Assembly: GCA_913778765.1 (NCBI GenBank)
Contig: CAJYXO010000094.1
Coordinates: 24,260 to 88,259, forward strand
Source: an uncultured Massilia sp.
GTDB taxonomy: Bacteria; Pseudomonadota; Gammaproteobacteria; Burkholderiales; Burkholderiaceae_D
Length of the DNA stretch: 64,000 nt
Direction of reading: 5' to 3'
Positions within the stretch are counted from its first letter, which is position 1; each line of letters starts with the position of its first letter. Of the stretch, positions 20,263 to 29,652 are shown in pieces. Below the pieces are notes generated by a model. The model saw only the letters and a list, made by a program, of their open reading frames with translations, was not told the origin of the DNA and made no database searches. The translations under genes were made by a program, and so were the position numbers.

Positions 20263-20820
20263 ATGTTGTGGTCTAATCGTGCGCGAGCAGGCGGCAACGT
20301 GGAAGGCGGTGCCGCACTGATGGACGCGCCTGAATTCACGGATCTCGGAGCCGATGCGATGCCGCCGGCGCCCATTCCAGTCGTGCATCCTCCCGCGGCT
20401 GCCTACAGCCTGCATTTCTGGGTCCGTTATTCGCTCGGCGAGTACCTGCGCTTCATGTGGGAGCACGGCGGCTACCTGATCCGCCGCCGCCATATCCGCT
20501 GGCCGATGGGCGTCTACCTGCGCATCAAGAGCACCCTGGCCGCCGGCATGCACTTCGCATTGCTGCGCCGCGGACGCCGCACCTACGAATTCACCATCGA
20601 CCAGCATGGCATCGTGCGCACCAGCGACACCGGCGTGACTCTGATCGGCTGGGACGACGTGGCCCGCATCCGCACCTACACGAACGGCTTCATGATGGTG
20701 CTCAGGCGCGGCACGCTGCCGATTCCCTTCCGCTGCCTCAGCTCGAAGGAAGTCGATGCGATGAAGGGGATTGCCGCGGCGCGCGCGGCCGGTGAGCTGC
20801 AGCTGCGCGGCGCTGCCTGA
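20263..20820 (+). CDS. YcxB-like hypothetical protein
   Basis: 185 residues from the ATG at 20263, preferred over the ATG at 20257 because the ribosome binding site AAGGGG leaves a seven-base spacer only for the later one. The N-terminal 50 residues are Ala/Pro-rich and probably disordered. The second half (YEFTIDQHGIVRTSDTGVTLIGWDDVARIRTYTNGFMMVLRRGTLPIPFRCLSS) has the alternating beta pattern of YcxB-like, PH-type domains. In the family this domain usually follows membrane helices; here the hydrophobic part before it is weak. Function unknown. It lies 40 bases after waaA. Confidence 0.7.
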   Translation: MLWSNRARAGGNVEGGAALMDAPEFTDLGADAMPPAPIPVVHPPAAAYSLHFWVRYSLGEYLRFMWEHGGYLIRRRHIRWPMGVYLRIKSTLAAGMHFALLRRGRRTYEFTIDQHGIVRTSDTGVTLIGWDDVARIRTYTNGFMMVLRRGTLPIPFRCLSSKEVDAMKGIAAARAAGELQLRGAA

Positions 20821-20858
20821 CGCATACGTAACGCGTGGGCTCCCCGAGCCCGCGTGAC

Positions 20859-21770
20859 TCAATCGTCCGGAAACAGCGCCGGCATCTCGATCGACCGCTT
20901 CCTGAGCCCGGCCTTGGCGCCGTCGTAATCCGGGAACACCTCGCCCACCACGGCCCAGAAGCGCGGGCTGTGGTTCATTTCGCGCAGGTGCGCCAGTTCG
21001 TGCACCACCACATAATCCAGCAGCGCCAGTGGATAGTGGATCAGCTTCCAGTTCAGGCGGATGTTGCCGGCCACCGTGCACGACCCCCAGCGGGTGCCGG
21101 CCGACGACAGCGCGAACGCGCTGTACGTCACGTCCATGCGCGGCGCATACAGGTCCAGGCGCTCGCCGAACAGGCGCTTGGCCTCGGCCTGGAACCACAG
21201 CTTCACGCGCTCGCGGATCTGCCATTCCTCCAGCCCGGGCGTGACGCCGAGGCGCAGCGTGCGGGTCCCGGGCTCGTACACGCAGTGGCTGCGCGCGGCC
21301 GGTTCCAGTGCCAAGGTGATGTCGGCGCCCAGATAGGGCAGCTGCGCGCCGTCGACCCAGGCCACCGCCGGGCGCTGCTCGCGCTGGGTGCGGCGCTCGC
21401 TGCGTTCGAACAGCTTGGTCAGGATCCAGTTCTGCTTGGCGCGGATGGCGCGTTCGATATCGTCCATCGGCGCCCGCTTCGGCGAGGTCACGAACAGGCC
21501 GTCGTCGCTGATCATGAAGCCGTGCGAGCGGCGCGCCGAGCGGCGCAGCAGGTAGTGGACGGTGTGCGATCCGAGCTGGATCTTGCGCAGCGGCCCGTCG
21601 TTCGGGCCGACCGGCGGCACCGGCAGGGTGCGGGTCGGCACGGGTGGCGCCTTGAACAGCGGGGCCGAGGGCTTGGGCGCCGGCGGTGGCGGCGCGGCCG
21701 GCTCGCGCGCCGCGACGAATTCTTGTGCGAACAGATCCAGCTGGTTCGCACCGGTCCTGGAGGAGGTCAT
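20859..21770 (-). CDS. M48-like metallopeptidase of the YgjP/DUF45 family
   Basis: 303 residues from the ATG at 21770. The zinc motif VVHELAHLREMNHSPRFWAVV holds HExxH plus a downstream His, and RWGSCTVAGNIRLNWKLIHYP precedes it; both define the YgjP/SprT-like DUF45 group. The first 80 residues are Pro/Ala-rich with no fold visible. The family is thought to be metal-dependent peptidases but substrates are not known. It is the last gene of a minus-strand run (glyQ-glyS-gmhB-plsC-this). The ribosome binding site is weak. Confidence 0.87.
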   Translation of the reverse strand: MTSSRTGANQLDLFAQEFVAAREPAAPPPPAPKPSAPLFKAPPVPTRTLPVPPVGPNDGPLRKIQLGSHTVHYLLRRSARRSHGFMISDDGLFVTSPKRAPMDDIERAIRAKQNWILTKLFERSERRTQREQRPAVAWVDGAQLPYLGADITLALEPAARSHCVYEPGTRTLRLGVTPGLEEWQIRERVKLWFQAEAKRLFGERLDLYAPRMDVTYSAFALSSAGTRWGSCTVAGNIRLNWKLIHYPLALLDYVVVHELAHLREMNHSPRFWAVVGEVFPDYDGAKAGLRKRSIEMPALFPDD

Positions 21771-21835
21771 GGTGGGCTGCGGCGATGGTGCTTTGGATGG
21801 TGCTTTGGTCTGCGCGCCCAGCTCATTCAGGTACC

Positions 21836-22567
21836 TCAGTAAGCGTGGGGCGAAACGACGCGCATTTCCGATTCTATCCAATTTTCGACCTCTTGCATCA
21901 GACTGTCGGGAGTGTGGTTTTCCGGCGATATCGGCTTGCCAATCGATACGGTGATCAGGCCCGGACGTTTGATGAATGAGTTCTTGGGCCAGCATTCGCC
22001 CGAGTTATGCGCGATGGGGACGACCACGGCGCCGGTCTCGATGGCCAGGCGCGTGCCGCCGCTTTTGTACTTGCCTTTCTGGCCGACCGGGATGCGGGTC
22101 CCTTCGGGGAACATGATGATCCACTGGCCGTCGGCCAGGCGGCGCTTGCCGTGCCGGACCACCTGGGCGAAGGCGTTCTTGCCCTGCTTGCGGTCGATCG
22201 GGATCATGCGCAGCAGCGCCATGCCCCAGCCGAAGAAGGGGATGTACAGGATTTCCTTCTTGAAGACGTAGACCAGCGGCCGCTTCATGTTCGGCAGCAT
22301 GAAGATGGTCTCGCATGCCGACTGGTGCTTGGACAGCAGGATGGCCGGGCCGTCCGGCAGGTTCTCGTAGCCGCGCACTTCGTAGCGGATGCCGCAGATG
22401 ACTTTTGCGCACCAGATGATGAAGACGTTCCAGCGCGAGGTGATGAAGAAGCGCGTGTTGTACGGGAAGGGCGCTGCCAGAAAACAGATGCACGCCCAGA
22501 CCACGGTGGCGACCACCATGACGATCGTGAACAACAGGGAGCGCAGGAACAGGGTGGCAGTACGCAA
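21836..22567 (-). CDS. plsC: 1-acyl-sn-glycerol-3-phosphate acyltransferase (PlsC)
   Basis: 243 residues. An N-terminal membrane segment (FLRSLLFTIVMVVATVVWACICFLAAPF) is followed by the acyltransferase box LSKHQSACETI, where the usual Asp is Glu (HxxxxE), and by FPEGTRIPVGQKGKYKSGG. It acylates lysophosphatidate to phosphatidate, an inner-membrane step of phospholipid synthesis. The Glu variant of the box is common in related bacteria. It lies 50 bases downstream of gmhB on the same strand. Confidence 0.9.
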   Translation of the reverse strand: MRTATLFLRSLLFTIVMVVATVVWACICFLAAPFPYNTRFFITSRWNVFIIWCAKVICGIRYEVRGYENLPDGPAILLSKHQSACETIFMLPNMKRPLVYVFKKEILYIPFFGWGMALLRMIPIDRKQGKNAFAQVVRHGKRRLADGQWIIMFPEGTRIPVGQKGKYKSGGTRLAIETGAVVVPIAHNSGECWPKNSFIKRPGLITVSIGKPISPENHTPDSLMQEVENWIESEMRVVSPHAY

Positions 22568-22617
22568 GAAGATCTCCGGAATGGATCGGCAGTGATGGCT
22601 GGGTTCAGCTTAGCAGA

Positions 22618-23178
22618 TCAGGCGGCAGGCGGGCTAGAGGCAGGTTGCTTCAGGAAGGCATTCACCATCGCCGCCAGGTCGGGGAAGACCTGGGTGCCGG
22701 GCGGCAGGCCGCCGGTGGCATGGGTTTTTTCGCCCTTGCCGGTCAGGACCAGGTAGGGCGCGCAGCCGCTGATGAAGCCGGCCTGCAGATCGCGCAGCGA
22801 GTCGCCGACGGTCGGCACGCCCTTCAGGCTGACCTTGAAGCGCTTGCTGATCTCTTCGAACATGCCGTTCTTCGGCTTGCGGCAATCGCAGTTGTCGATT
22901 GCCGCATGCGGGCAGAAGAAGATCGCGTCGATGTCCGCGCCGACCAGCTGGGCCGCCGCGTGCATCTTCTGGTGGATCGCGTTCAGGGTGGCGATGTCGA
23001 ACAATTCGCGCGCGATGCCCGACTGGTTCGATGCGATGACCACGCGGTAGCCGGCCTGGTTCAGGCGCGCGATCGCCTCGAGCGATCCCGGGATCGGGAT
23101 CCACTCGGCGGGCGACTTGATGAATTCGGGGGAGTCATGGTTGATGACCCCGTCCCGGTCGAGGATGACCAGTTTCAT
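22618..23178 (-). CDS. gmhB: D-glycero-beta-D-manno-heptose-1,7-bisphosphate 7-phosphatase
   Basis: 186 residues. HAD motif I is MKLVILDRDGVINHDS, with the SNQSGIAR loop (motif II) and the zinc-binding cysteines FFCPHAAIDNCDCRKPKNGMF typical of GmhB. GDSLRDLQAG is the acidic motif near the end. It removes the 7-phosphate during ADP-heptose synthesis, feeding WaaC. It is 10 bases downstream of glyS, the arrangement glyQ-glyS-gmhB-plsC seen in many betaproteobacteria. Confidence 0.95.
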   Translation of the reverse strand: MKLVILDRDGVINHDSPEFIKSPAEWIPIPGSLEAIARLNQAGYRVVIASNQSGIARELFDIATLNAIHQKMHAAAQLVGADIDAIFFCPHAAIDNCDCRKPKNGMFEEISKRFKVSLKGVPTVGDSLRDLQAGFISGCAPYLVLTGKGEKTHATGGLPPGTQVFPDLAAMVNAFLKQPASSPPAA

Positions 23179-23188
23179 GCGATGCGCC

Positions 23189-25300
23189 TTATGCCGCCAG
23201 CTTGGAGATGTCGGCCACGCGGTTCATCATGCGGTGCAGGATGGACAGCAGGGCCAGGCGGTTGTTGCGCAGCCTGACGTCCTCGGCCATCACCATCACG
23301 TCGTTGAAGAAGGCGTCGACGTCGTCGCGCAGCTGGGCCAGGGTCTTCAGCGTGCCGGTGAAATCGCGGCGCTCGAAGGCGGCGTCGACTTCCGGCTGCA
23401 CGCGCTGGACGCTGGCGTACAGCTTCTTCTCGGCCTCGTCCTGCAGCAGGGCGGCATCGACGCTGCCTGCCTGGGCCAGGGCGTCCTCGTTCTTCTTGAG
23501 GATGTTCGAGATGCGCTTGTTGGCGGCGGCCAGCGACGCGCTTTCCGGCAGCGCGGCGAAGCTTTGCACGGCTTCCAGGCGCGCCACCACGTCGTCGACG
23601 CGGTCCGGATTCTGGGCCAGCACCGCTTCCACTTCATTCGGCGAGAAGCCGCGGTCGCGCAGCAGGCCGCGCAGGCGGTCCAGCATGAAGGCGGTGACCT
23701 CTTCAGTCGGATTCTTGAAGTTGGCGACCGTGTCGAACACGCCGGCGGCATCGCCCAGCAGTTCGGACAGCGCCAGCGGCAGGCGCTTCTCGACCAGCAT
23801 GCGCATCACGCCCAGCGCATGGCGGCGCAGCGCGAACGGATCCTTCTCGCCGGTCGGCTGCAGGCCGATGGCCCAGATGCCCACCAGCGTTTCGAGCTTG
23901 TCGGCCAGCGCCACCGCCAGGCCGGTATTCGTCGACGGCAGGGCGTCGCCCGAGAAGCGCGGCTGGTAGTGCTCGGAGGCGGCCAGGGCGACTTCCTCGT
24001 TCTCCTGGTCGTTGCGGGCGTAATAGGTGCCCATGATGCCCTGCAGTTCCGGGAACTCGCCGACCATGTCGGTCAGCAGGTCGGCCTTGGCCAGCTGGGC
24101 GCCGCGCTCGGCCAGCAGCATGTCGTAGCCCAGGCGGCGTGCGATGGCGCCGGCCAGGCGGGTCACGCGCTGGGTGCGTTCCAATTGGGTGCCGAGCTTG
24201 TTGTGGTAGACCACGTTGGCCAGCAGCGGAATGCGCGATTCCAGCGACTTCTTCTTGTCCTGCTCGAAGAAGAACTTGGCGTCCGACAGGCGCGGGCGCA
24301 CCACGCGCTCGTTGCCGCCGACGATGGCGGCCGGGTCGTCGGTCTGCAGGTTCGACACGATCAGGAAGCGCGAGCGCAGGCGGCCAGCGGTGTCCGTCAG
24401 CGCGAAGTACTTCTGGTTGGTCTGCATGGTCAGGATCAGGCATTCCTGCGGCACCGACAGGAACACATCCTCGAAGCGGCATTCATAGACCACCGGCCAT
24501 TCGACCAGGGCCGCGACTTCGTCCAGCAGCGATTCCGGCATCAGCACCTGGTCGTCGCCGGCCTTGGCCAGCAACTGGGTGCGGATGGTTTCCTTGCGCT
24601 CCTCCGGGCTGGCGACCACCTTGCCCTGGTCCTTCAGCACGCCGGCATACTGGTCGGCATGGTCGATGTCGAAGGACTGGCCGTCGGACAGGAAGCGGTG
24701 GCCGAGGGTGGCGCGGCCGGACGACAGGCCGAGCAGCGACAGCGGCACGACGGCGTCGCCGTGCAGCGCCAGCAGCGAGTGCACCGGGCGCACGAACTGC
24801 ACGGTTTCGCCGCTTGGCCGCTGGTAGCTCATCACTTTCGGGATCGGCAGCTTGGCGACAGCGTCGATCAGCACCGGCTGCAGGCCGTCGGCGAGCTGGC
24901 TGCCCGGCGCGGTATGGCTGTAGAAGAAGCTCTCGGCCTTGCCGTCCTGGGCGCGTTCGAGGTCGTCGATCTTGAGGTCGGGGAAGCCCAGCGCGGCCAG
25001 CTTCTTGGCCAGCGGCGCGGTCGGGTTGCCGTCCTTGTCCAGGGCCACGGCCACCGGCAGCACTTTTTCGCGGATCGCCTTGTCCGGCGAGGTCGCGCGC
25101 ACATTGGTGATCGAGACCGCCAGGCGGCGCGGCGTGGCGTAGGTGGTGACGACGCTGTCGGCTTCCAGGAAGTCGCGCGCCTTCAGGCCGCTCGCGATGC
25201 CGTGCGCAAAAGCGGCGCCCAGTTTGACGAGCGCTTTCGGCGGCAGCTCTTCGGTCTGCAGCTCAAGGAGCAAGGTTTGAGCGGGTAAGGTCTGGTTCAT
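23189..25300 (-). CDS. glyS: Glycine--tRNA ligase beta subunit
   Basis: 703 residues, the normal length. It starts [28 protein letters not shown], and family blocks ([67 protein letters not shown]) run in order. The beta subunit carries the HD-like and anticodon/tRNA-binding domains of the heterotetrameric enzyme. It follows glyQ by 27 bases. Confidence 0.98.
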   Translation of the reverse strand: MNQTLPAQTLLLELQTEELPPKALVKLGAAFAHGIASGLKARDFLEADSVVTTYATPRRLAVSITNVRATSPDKAIREKVLPVAVALDKDGNPTAPLAKKLAALGFPDLKIDDLERAQDGKAESFFYSHTAPGSQLADGLQPVLIDAVAKLPIPKVMSYQRPSGETVQFVRPVHSLLALHGDAVVPLSLLGLSSGRATLGHRFLSDGQSFDIDHADQYAGVLKDQGKVVASPEERKETIRTQLLAKAGDDQVLMPESLLDEVAALVEWPVVYECRFEDVFLSVPQECLILTMQTNQKYFALTDTAGRLRSRFLIVSNLQTDDPAAIVGGNERVVRPRLSDAKFFFEQDKKKSLESRIPLLANVVYHNKLGTQLERTQRVTRLAGAIARRLGYDMLLAERGAQLAKADLLTDMVGEFPELQGIMGTYYARNDQENEEVALAASEHYQPRFSGDALPSTNTGLAVALADKLETLVGIWAIGLQPTGEKDPFALRRHALGVMRMLVEKRLPLALSELLGDAAGVFDTVANFKNPTEEVTAFMLDRLRGLLRDRGFSPNEVEAVLAQNPDRVDDVVARLEAVQSFAALPESASLAAANKRISNILKKNEDALAQAGSVDAALLQDEAEKKLYASVQRVQPEVDAAFERRDFTGTLKTLAQLRDDVDAFFNDVMVMAEDVRLRNNRLALLSILHRMMNRVADISKLAA

Positions 25301-25327
25301 GATCGTTCTATTTTTTCTGTTCTGGGC

Positions 25328-26260
25328 TCAGCCGACCTTGACTTCGGCGGCGTCGACTTCGGGCGATTTCGGCAGCATGGGGAAGCCGAGCTTCTCGCGC
25401 GAATCGTGATAGGCCTGGGCGACCAGGCGCGACAGCGTGCGCACGCGGCCGATGTAGGCGGCGCGCTCGGTGACGGAGATGGCGCCGCGCGCATCCAGCA
25501 GGTTGAAGCTGTGCGAGGCCTTCATGATCTGCTCGTAGGCCGGCAGGGTCAGGGCCAGTTCGATCAGGCGCTTGGCTTCGCTCTCGTGGTTGTTAAAGGC
25601 CTGGAACAGCAGGTCGGCGTTGGTGTGCTCGAAGTTGTAGGTCGACTGTTCGACTTCGTTCTGGTGGAACACGTCGCCGTAGGACAGGCGCTTCGTGACC
25701 CCGTTTTCTTCCCACTCGGTCCACACCAGGTCGTAGACGTTCTCGACGCCCTGCAGGTACATCGCCAGGCGCTCGATGCCGTAGGTGATCTCGCCCAGCA
25801 CCGGCTTGCAATCGAGGCCGCCGACCTGCTGGAAGTAGGTGAACTGGGTGACTTCCATGCCGTTCAGCCAGACTTCCCAGCCCAGGCCCCAGGCGCCCAG
25901 GGTCGGGCTTTCCCAGTCGTCCTCGACGAAGCGGACGTCGTTCTTCTTCAGGTCCAGGCCCAGGGCTTCCAGCGAGCCGAGGTAGAGGTCGAGGATGTTT
26001 TCCGGGGCCGGCTTCAGCACCACCTGATATTGGTAATAGTGCTGCAGGCGGTTCGGGTTTTCGCCGTAGCGGCCATCCTTCGGGCGGCGCGAAGGCTGCA
26101 CGTAGGCGGCGCGCCAGGGCTCCGGGCCGATCGCGCGCAGGAAGGTGCCGGTGTGGAAGGTGCCCGCGCCGACTTCCATGTCGTACGGCTGGAGCAGGGC
26201 GCAACCTTGCTTGTCCCAGTAGGTTTGCAAGGTCAGGATGATTTGTTGGAATGTGAGCAT
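25328..26260 (-). CDS. glyQ: Glycine--tRNA ligase alpha subunit
   Basis: 310 residues from the ATG at 26260; the frame extends 16 codons upstream but [36 protein letters not shown] is the family start. The catalytic class II aminoacyl-tRNA synthetase core is intact ([38 protein letters not shown] and so on). It forms glycyl-adenylate and, with GlyS, charges tRNA-Gly. First gene of the glyQ-glyS-gmhB-plsC run. Confidence 0.98.
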   Translation of the reverse strand: MLTFQQIILTLQTYWDKQGCALLQPYDMEVGAGTFHTGTFLRAIGPEPWRAAYVQPSRRPKDGRYGENPNRLQHYYQYQVVLKPAPENILDLYLGSLEALGLDLKKNDVRFVEDDWESPTLGAWGLGWEVWLNGMEVTQFTYFQQVGGLDCKPVLGEITYGIERLAMYLQGVENVYDLVWTEWEENGVTKRLSYGDVFHQNEVEQSTYNFEHTNADLLFQAFNNHESEAKRLIELALTLPAYEQIMKASHSFNLLDARGAISVTERAAYIGRVRTLSRLVAQAYHDSREKLGFPMLPKSPEVDAAEVKVG

Positions 26261-26390
26261 CTTTGGGCTTCGAGCTGATGAAGCGTCGGGCACGCGGGCC
26301 GCGAACACGGTGAGTTTGCTAAAAGGCCAATTTTAGCGGGTTTTCGCGGCTGACTCGAAATGAATCGCGAATCAGCCGGGCTGGCGTCGA

Positions 26391-27980
26391 CTATTCTTCG
26401 GTCGCGGCGCGCTTGCGCAGCCGGCCGCCGAGCCACGCGCCGGCCAGGCCCAGCAGGCCGAGGCCGAGGAACAGGTAGTTGCCGAAGCGGATATACGGCG
26501 TCATGCCGGCCGTGCCCTGCACCGTGGCCGTCAGCACGCCGGCCTGGTAGAAGGGCAGCACGTGGGCGATATTGCCGCGGTGGTCGATGACGGCGGTGGC
26601 GCCGTCGTTGGTGGCGCGCAGCATCGGACGGCCGGTCTCCAGCGTGCGCATGCGCGAGATCTGCAGGTGCTGCGGGATCGCGGTCGACTGGCCGTACCAC
26701 GACAGGTTCGACACGTTCAGCAGCATGGTCGCCGGGCGCGGCGCATTGCGCAGCTGGTAGGCGATTTCTTCACCGAATACGTCTTCGTAGCAGATATTCG
26801 GCAGCACCAGCTGGTCCTTTACCGCGAATGGCGCCTGCAGCGCGGCCCCGCGGGTGGCGTCGTTCAGCGGGATGTTCAGCATGTCGGTGAACCAGCGGAA
26901 GCCGGGCGGGATGAATTCGCCGAAGGGCACCAGGTGGGCCTTGTCGTAGCGGTAGCCCTGCGGCTGCGGCCTGGCCGGCACGGTGACCAGGCTGTTCGAA
27001 TACTTGCCGGGACCGTCCAGCAGCGGCATGCCGATCGCCAGCGTGCTGCCGCTGGCGGCGGCGAAGCGCTGCAGGCCCGCCAGGTAATCCTGGGGCAGCT
27101 GGTGCGCGAAGATCGGGATCGCCGTCTCTGGCGTGGCGATCAGGTCGGCCGGCGCCGCCGTGATCATGTTCTGGTAAGTCTCGAGGATGCTGGTCAGGAA
27201 GGCCAGGTCGAATTTGCGGTCCTGCGGAATATTCCCCTGCAACAGGCGCACGCTGAGCGGCTGGCCCGTCACCTGCGTCCATTCGACGGTGCGCAGGCCG
27301 GCGCCCGCCAGCATCAGCACGGCGAACAGCGCCAGCGACGGCAGCTTGCGGCGCTGGGTCAGCATGACCAGGCAGCCGGCGCACATCGCCACCAGCACGC
27401 CGATACCGTACACGCCGACGATCGGCGCGAAGCCGGCCAGCGGCGCGCCGTCATGCGCGTAACCGGAAGCGGCCCAGGGGAAGCCGGTGAAGACCCAGCC
27501 GCGCATCCATTCCGTCACGCCCCACAGGATGGGCAGCACCAGCAGCAGGAAGGCGCTGACCGGCAGCGACCAGCGCCGCCGCAGCCAGGTGGCGATGCCG
27601 GTGGTGAGCGCAGCGAACAGGCCCATGTACAGGCCGAGCAGGATCACGCCGATCGCGCCGAGAATGGCCGGCAGGTGCGCGAAGCGGGTCATGAAGATGT
27701 ACAGCCAGTGCATGCCCGCCACCGACCAGCCGAAGCCGAACGCCCAGCCGAGCAGGGTGGCGCGGCGCGTCGAGCTGCCCATGCCGACCTGGTAGAACAG
27801 CCAGGCCAGCGACAGGAACTGCAGCGGCCACCAGCCGAAGGGTTCGAAGGAGAACAGGCTGAGCGCCCCGGCCAGCACGGCAAAGGCGAGGGCGGTCAGG
27901 CTGGGACGGGTGCCGCGCAGCGCCGGGTCCGGCGCGGTGGCTGTCTGGGTACGGCGGCGCAAGATCAAGCGTCGTTCCAA
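26391..27980 (-). CDS. lnt: Apolipoprotein N-acyltransferase
   Basis: 529 residues. Eight or so hydrophobic segments occupy the N-terminal part. A carbon-nitrogen hydrolase domain follows, with the Glu of ATPETAIPIF, the Lys of DKAHLVPFGEF, and the catalytic Cys of LPNICYEDVFGEEI. A final membrane helix closes the protein. It adds the third acyl chain to lipoproteins at the periplasmic face. No ATG is available near the N-terminus; the start appears to be TTG (27980 or one of two nearby TTG codons). It lies downstream of corC across a REP-like repeat. Confidence 0.93.
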   Translation of the reverse strand: MERRLILRRRTQTATAPDPALRGTRPSLTALAFAVLAGALSLFSFEPFGWWPLQFLSLAWLFYQVGMGSSTRRATLLGWAFGFGWSVAGMHWLYIFMTRFAHLPAILGAIGVILLGLYMGLFAALTTGIATWLRRRWSLPVSAFLLLVLPILWGVTEWMRGWVFTGFPWAASGYAHDGAPLAGFAPIVGVYGIGVLVAMCAGCLVMLTQRRKLPSLALFAVLMLAGAGLRTVEWTQVTGQPLSVRLLQGNIPQDRKFDLAFLTSILETYQNMITAAPADLIATPETAIPIFAHQLPQDYLAGLQRFAAASGSTLAIGMPLLDGPGKYSNSLVTVPARPQPQGYRYDKAHLVPFGEFIPPGFRWFTDMLNIPLNDATRGAALQAPFAVKDQLVLPNICYEDVFGEEIAYQLRNAPRPATMLLNVSNLSWYGQSTAIPQHLQISRMRTLETGRPMLRATNDGATAVIDHRGNIAHVLPFYQAGVLTATVQGTAGMTPYIRFGNYLFLGLGLLGLAGAWLGGRLRKRAATEE

Positions 27981-27993
27981 TTCGTAGGCAGGT

Positions 27994-28079
27994 CGTTACC
28001 GCGCAGGCGGGAACCCAAGTTGGAAGAGTAGACGATACGCATGCAAAACTTGGGTCCCCGCCTGCGCGGGGACGACGGT
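27994..28079. repeat. REP-like inverted repeat between corC and lnt
   Basis: GCGCAGGCGGGAACCCAAGTT (28001-28021) is the near-perfect reverse complement of the stretch at 28047-28067. Each arm also carries a small hairpin, best seen as CCCCGCCTGCGCGGGG. The same element, with sequence variation, occurs at 31893-31973 and as a half copy at 13645. All copies are intergenic. Confidence 0.85.
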
Positions 28080-28083
28080 ATGG

Positions 28084-28968
28084 TTAATCGTGCTGGTCGT
28101 CGGCGTCGCGGCCGGGCAGTTTTTCAACCAGCAGGACGTGGATCTGGCGGGCGTCGGCGCGCAGCACTTCGAAGCGCAGGTTGTCCAGCTCGAACACCTC
28201 GCCCTTGTGCGGCATGCGTCCCAGGTGGCTGGCCACCAGGCCGCCGATGGTGTCGACGTCGTCTTCCGGCAGGTCGACCCCGATCTCTTCGTTGAACTGG
28301 TCGATCTCGGTGAGGGCCTTGACGCGCCAGCGCGGGCCCTGCTGGCCTTCCTTGATCGACAGGACGTTGTCTTCTTCCTCGTCGAAGTCGTACTCGTCCT
28401 CGATGTCGCCGACGATCTGCTCGAGCACGTCCTCGATGGTGATCAGGCCGGCCACGCCGCTGTACTCGTCGACGACGATGGCCATGTGGTTGTGGTTCGC
28501 GCGGAAGTCGCGCAGCAGCACGTTCAGGCGCTTCGATTCGGGGATGAAGATGGCCGGGCGCAGCATGTCGCGCACGTCGAAGGACTCTTCGGCGTAGTAG
28601 CGCAGCAGGTCCTTGGCCAGCAGGATCCCGACCACCTTGTCGCGTTCGCCCTCGATGGCGGGAAAGCGCGAGTGCGCCGTTTCCAGCACGACCGGCAGCC
28701 ATTCCTCGATCGGCTTGTTGATGTCGATGACGTCCATCTGCGAACGCGGGACCATGATGTCGCGCACCGACAGGTCGGAGACCTGGAACACGCCCTCGAT
28801 CATGGAGAGGGCATCGGCGTCGATGAGGTTGCGTTCGTGGGCGTCGTGCAGCACTTCGAGCAGCTCGGCGCGATTTTCGGGCTCGGGGGAGATCAGGGCG
28901 GTCAGCCGTTCGAACAGCGACCGGTGGGTTTTGACGTCGCCGCGGACGTCAGCAGGATGCTCGGGCAT
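28084..28968 (-). CDS. corC: CorC/YbeX-like CBS-domain transporter-associated protein
   Basis: 294 residues from the ATG at 28968, chosen because [22 protein letters not shown] has family character; the frame extends upstream but is unlikely to be translated. Two CBS motifs are visible ([78 protein letters not shown]), followed by the CorC_HlyC/transporter-associated domain ending [21 protein letters not shown]. No membrane helices. It has been implicated in Mg/Co efflux and in ribosome or membrane homeostasis next to lnt. Together with lnt it is the distal part of a ybeZYX-lnt-type operon. Confidence 0.92.
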   Translation of the reverse strand: MPEHPADVRGDVKTHRSLFERLTALISPEPENRAELLEVLHDAHERNLIDADALSMIEGVFQVSDLSVRDIMVPRSQMDVIDINKPIEEWLPVVLETAHSRFPAIEGERDKVVGILLAKDLLRYYAEESFDVRDMLRPAIFIPESKRLNVLLRDFRANHNHMAIVVDEYSGVAGLITIEDVLEQIVGDIEDEYDFDEEEDNVLSIKEGQQGPRWRVKALTEIDQFNEEIGVDLPEDDVDTIGGLVASHLGRMPHKGEVFELDNLRFEVLRADARQIHVLLVEKLPGRDADDQHD

Positions 28969-29131
28969 AGTTGGCGTGAAGCCGTTGTTGCAATGGGCAT
29001 TAGGATACACCAAAAGCCGCAATGCCTGTTTTTTATGCAGTCCGGCTGGGCCGGGGATGTGCGCGCGTATCGTTTCTCCTTTATCCTATAGTTGTTCATT
29101 CGCCACTGCAGCCACTGAAGGAGTTTCCCCC

Positions 29132-29635
29132 ATGCCCGCCCTCGACATCAACGGCACCGCCACCAATCTCGACGTCCCCGACGACATGCCCCTGCTGTGG
29201 GCCATCCGCGACGTGATGGGCCTGACCGGCACCAAGTTCGGCTGCGGCGTCGCGCTGTGCGGCGCCTGCACCGTGCACCTGGACGGCCAGCCGATCCGCT
29301 CCTGCGTGACGCCCGTGTCGAGCGCCGTGGGCAAGAAGATCACGACCATCGAGGCGATCGGCAACGACCCGGTGGGCGCGAAGGTGCAGGATGCCTGGCG
29401 CCAGGTCGACGTGGTGCAGTGCGGCTACTGTCAGTCGGGCCAGATCATGTCGGCCACCGCGCTGCTGCAGGCGAACCCGAAGCCGAGCGACGCCGACATC
29501 GACGGCGCCATGGCCGGCAACATCTGCCGCTGCGGCACCTACGGACGGATCCGCAAGGCGATCAAGATCGCGGCCGGCATTCCGTCGCCGGCAGTCGCCC
29601 CCGCCGCCCAGCCCCAAGCACCGCGTAAAGCCTGA
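29132..29635 (+). CDS. iorA: (2Fe-2S)-binding subunit of an isoquinoline 1-oxidoreductase-like molybdenum enzyme (IorA type)
   Basis: 167 residues from the ATG at 29132, preceded by GAAGGAG. Cysteines bind two iron-sulfur clusters: [16 protein letters not shown] (plant-type ferredoxin motif) and [17 protein letters not shown] with [13 protein letters not shown]. It passes electrons from the molybdopterin subunit encoded next, 17 bases downstream. It has no signal peptide of its own and may be carried across the membrane with the Tat-tagged partner. The substrate may be an aldehyde or N-heterocycle and cannot be fixed from sequence. Confidence 0.88.
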   Translation: MPALDINGTATNLDVPDDMPLLWAIRDVMGLTGTKFGCGVALCGACTVHLDGQPIRSCVTPVSSAVGKKITTIEAIGNDPVGAKVQDAWRQVDVVQCGYCQSGQIMSATALLQANPKPSDADIDGAMAGNICRCGTYGRIRKAIKIAAGIPSPAVAPAAQPQAPRKA

Positions 29636-29652
29636 ACGAGGAACGAGCACAC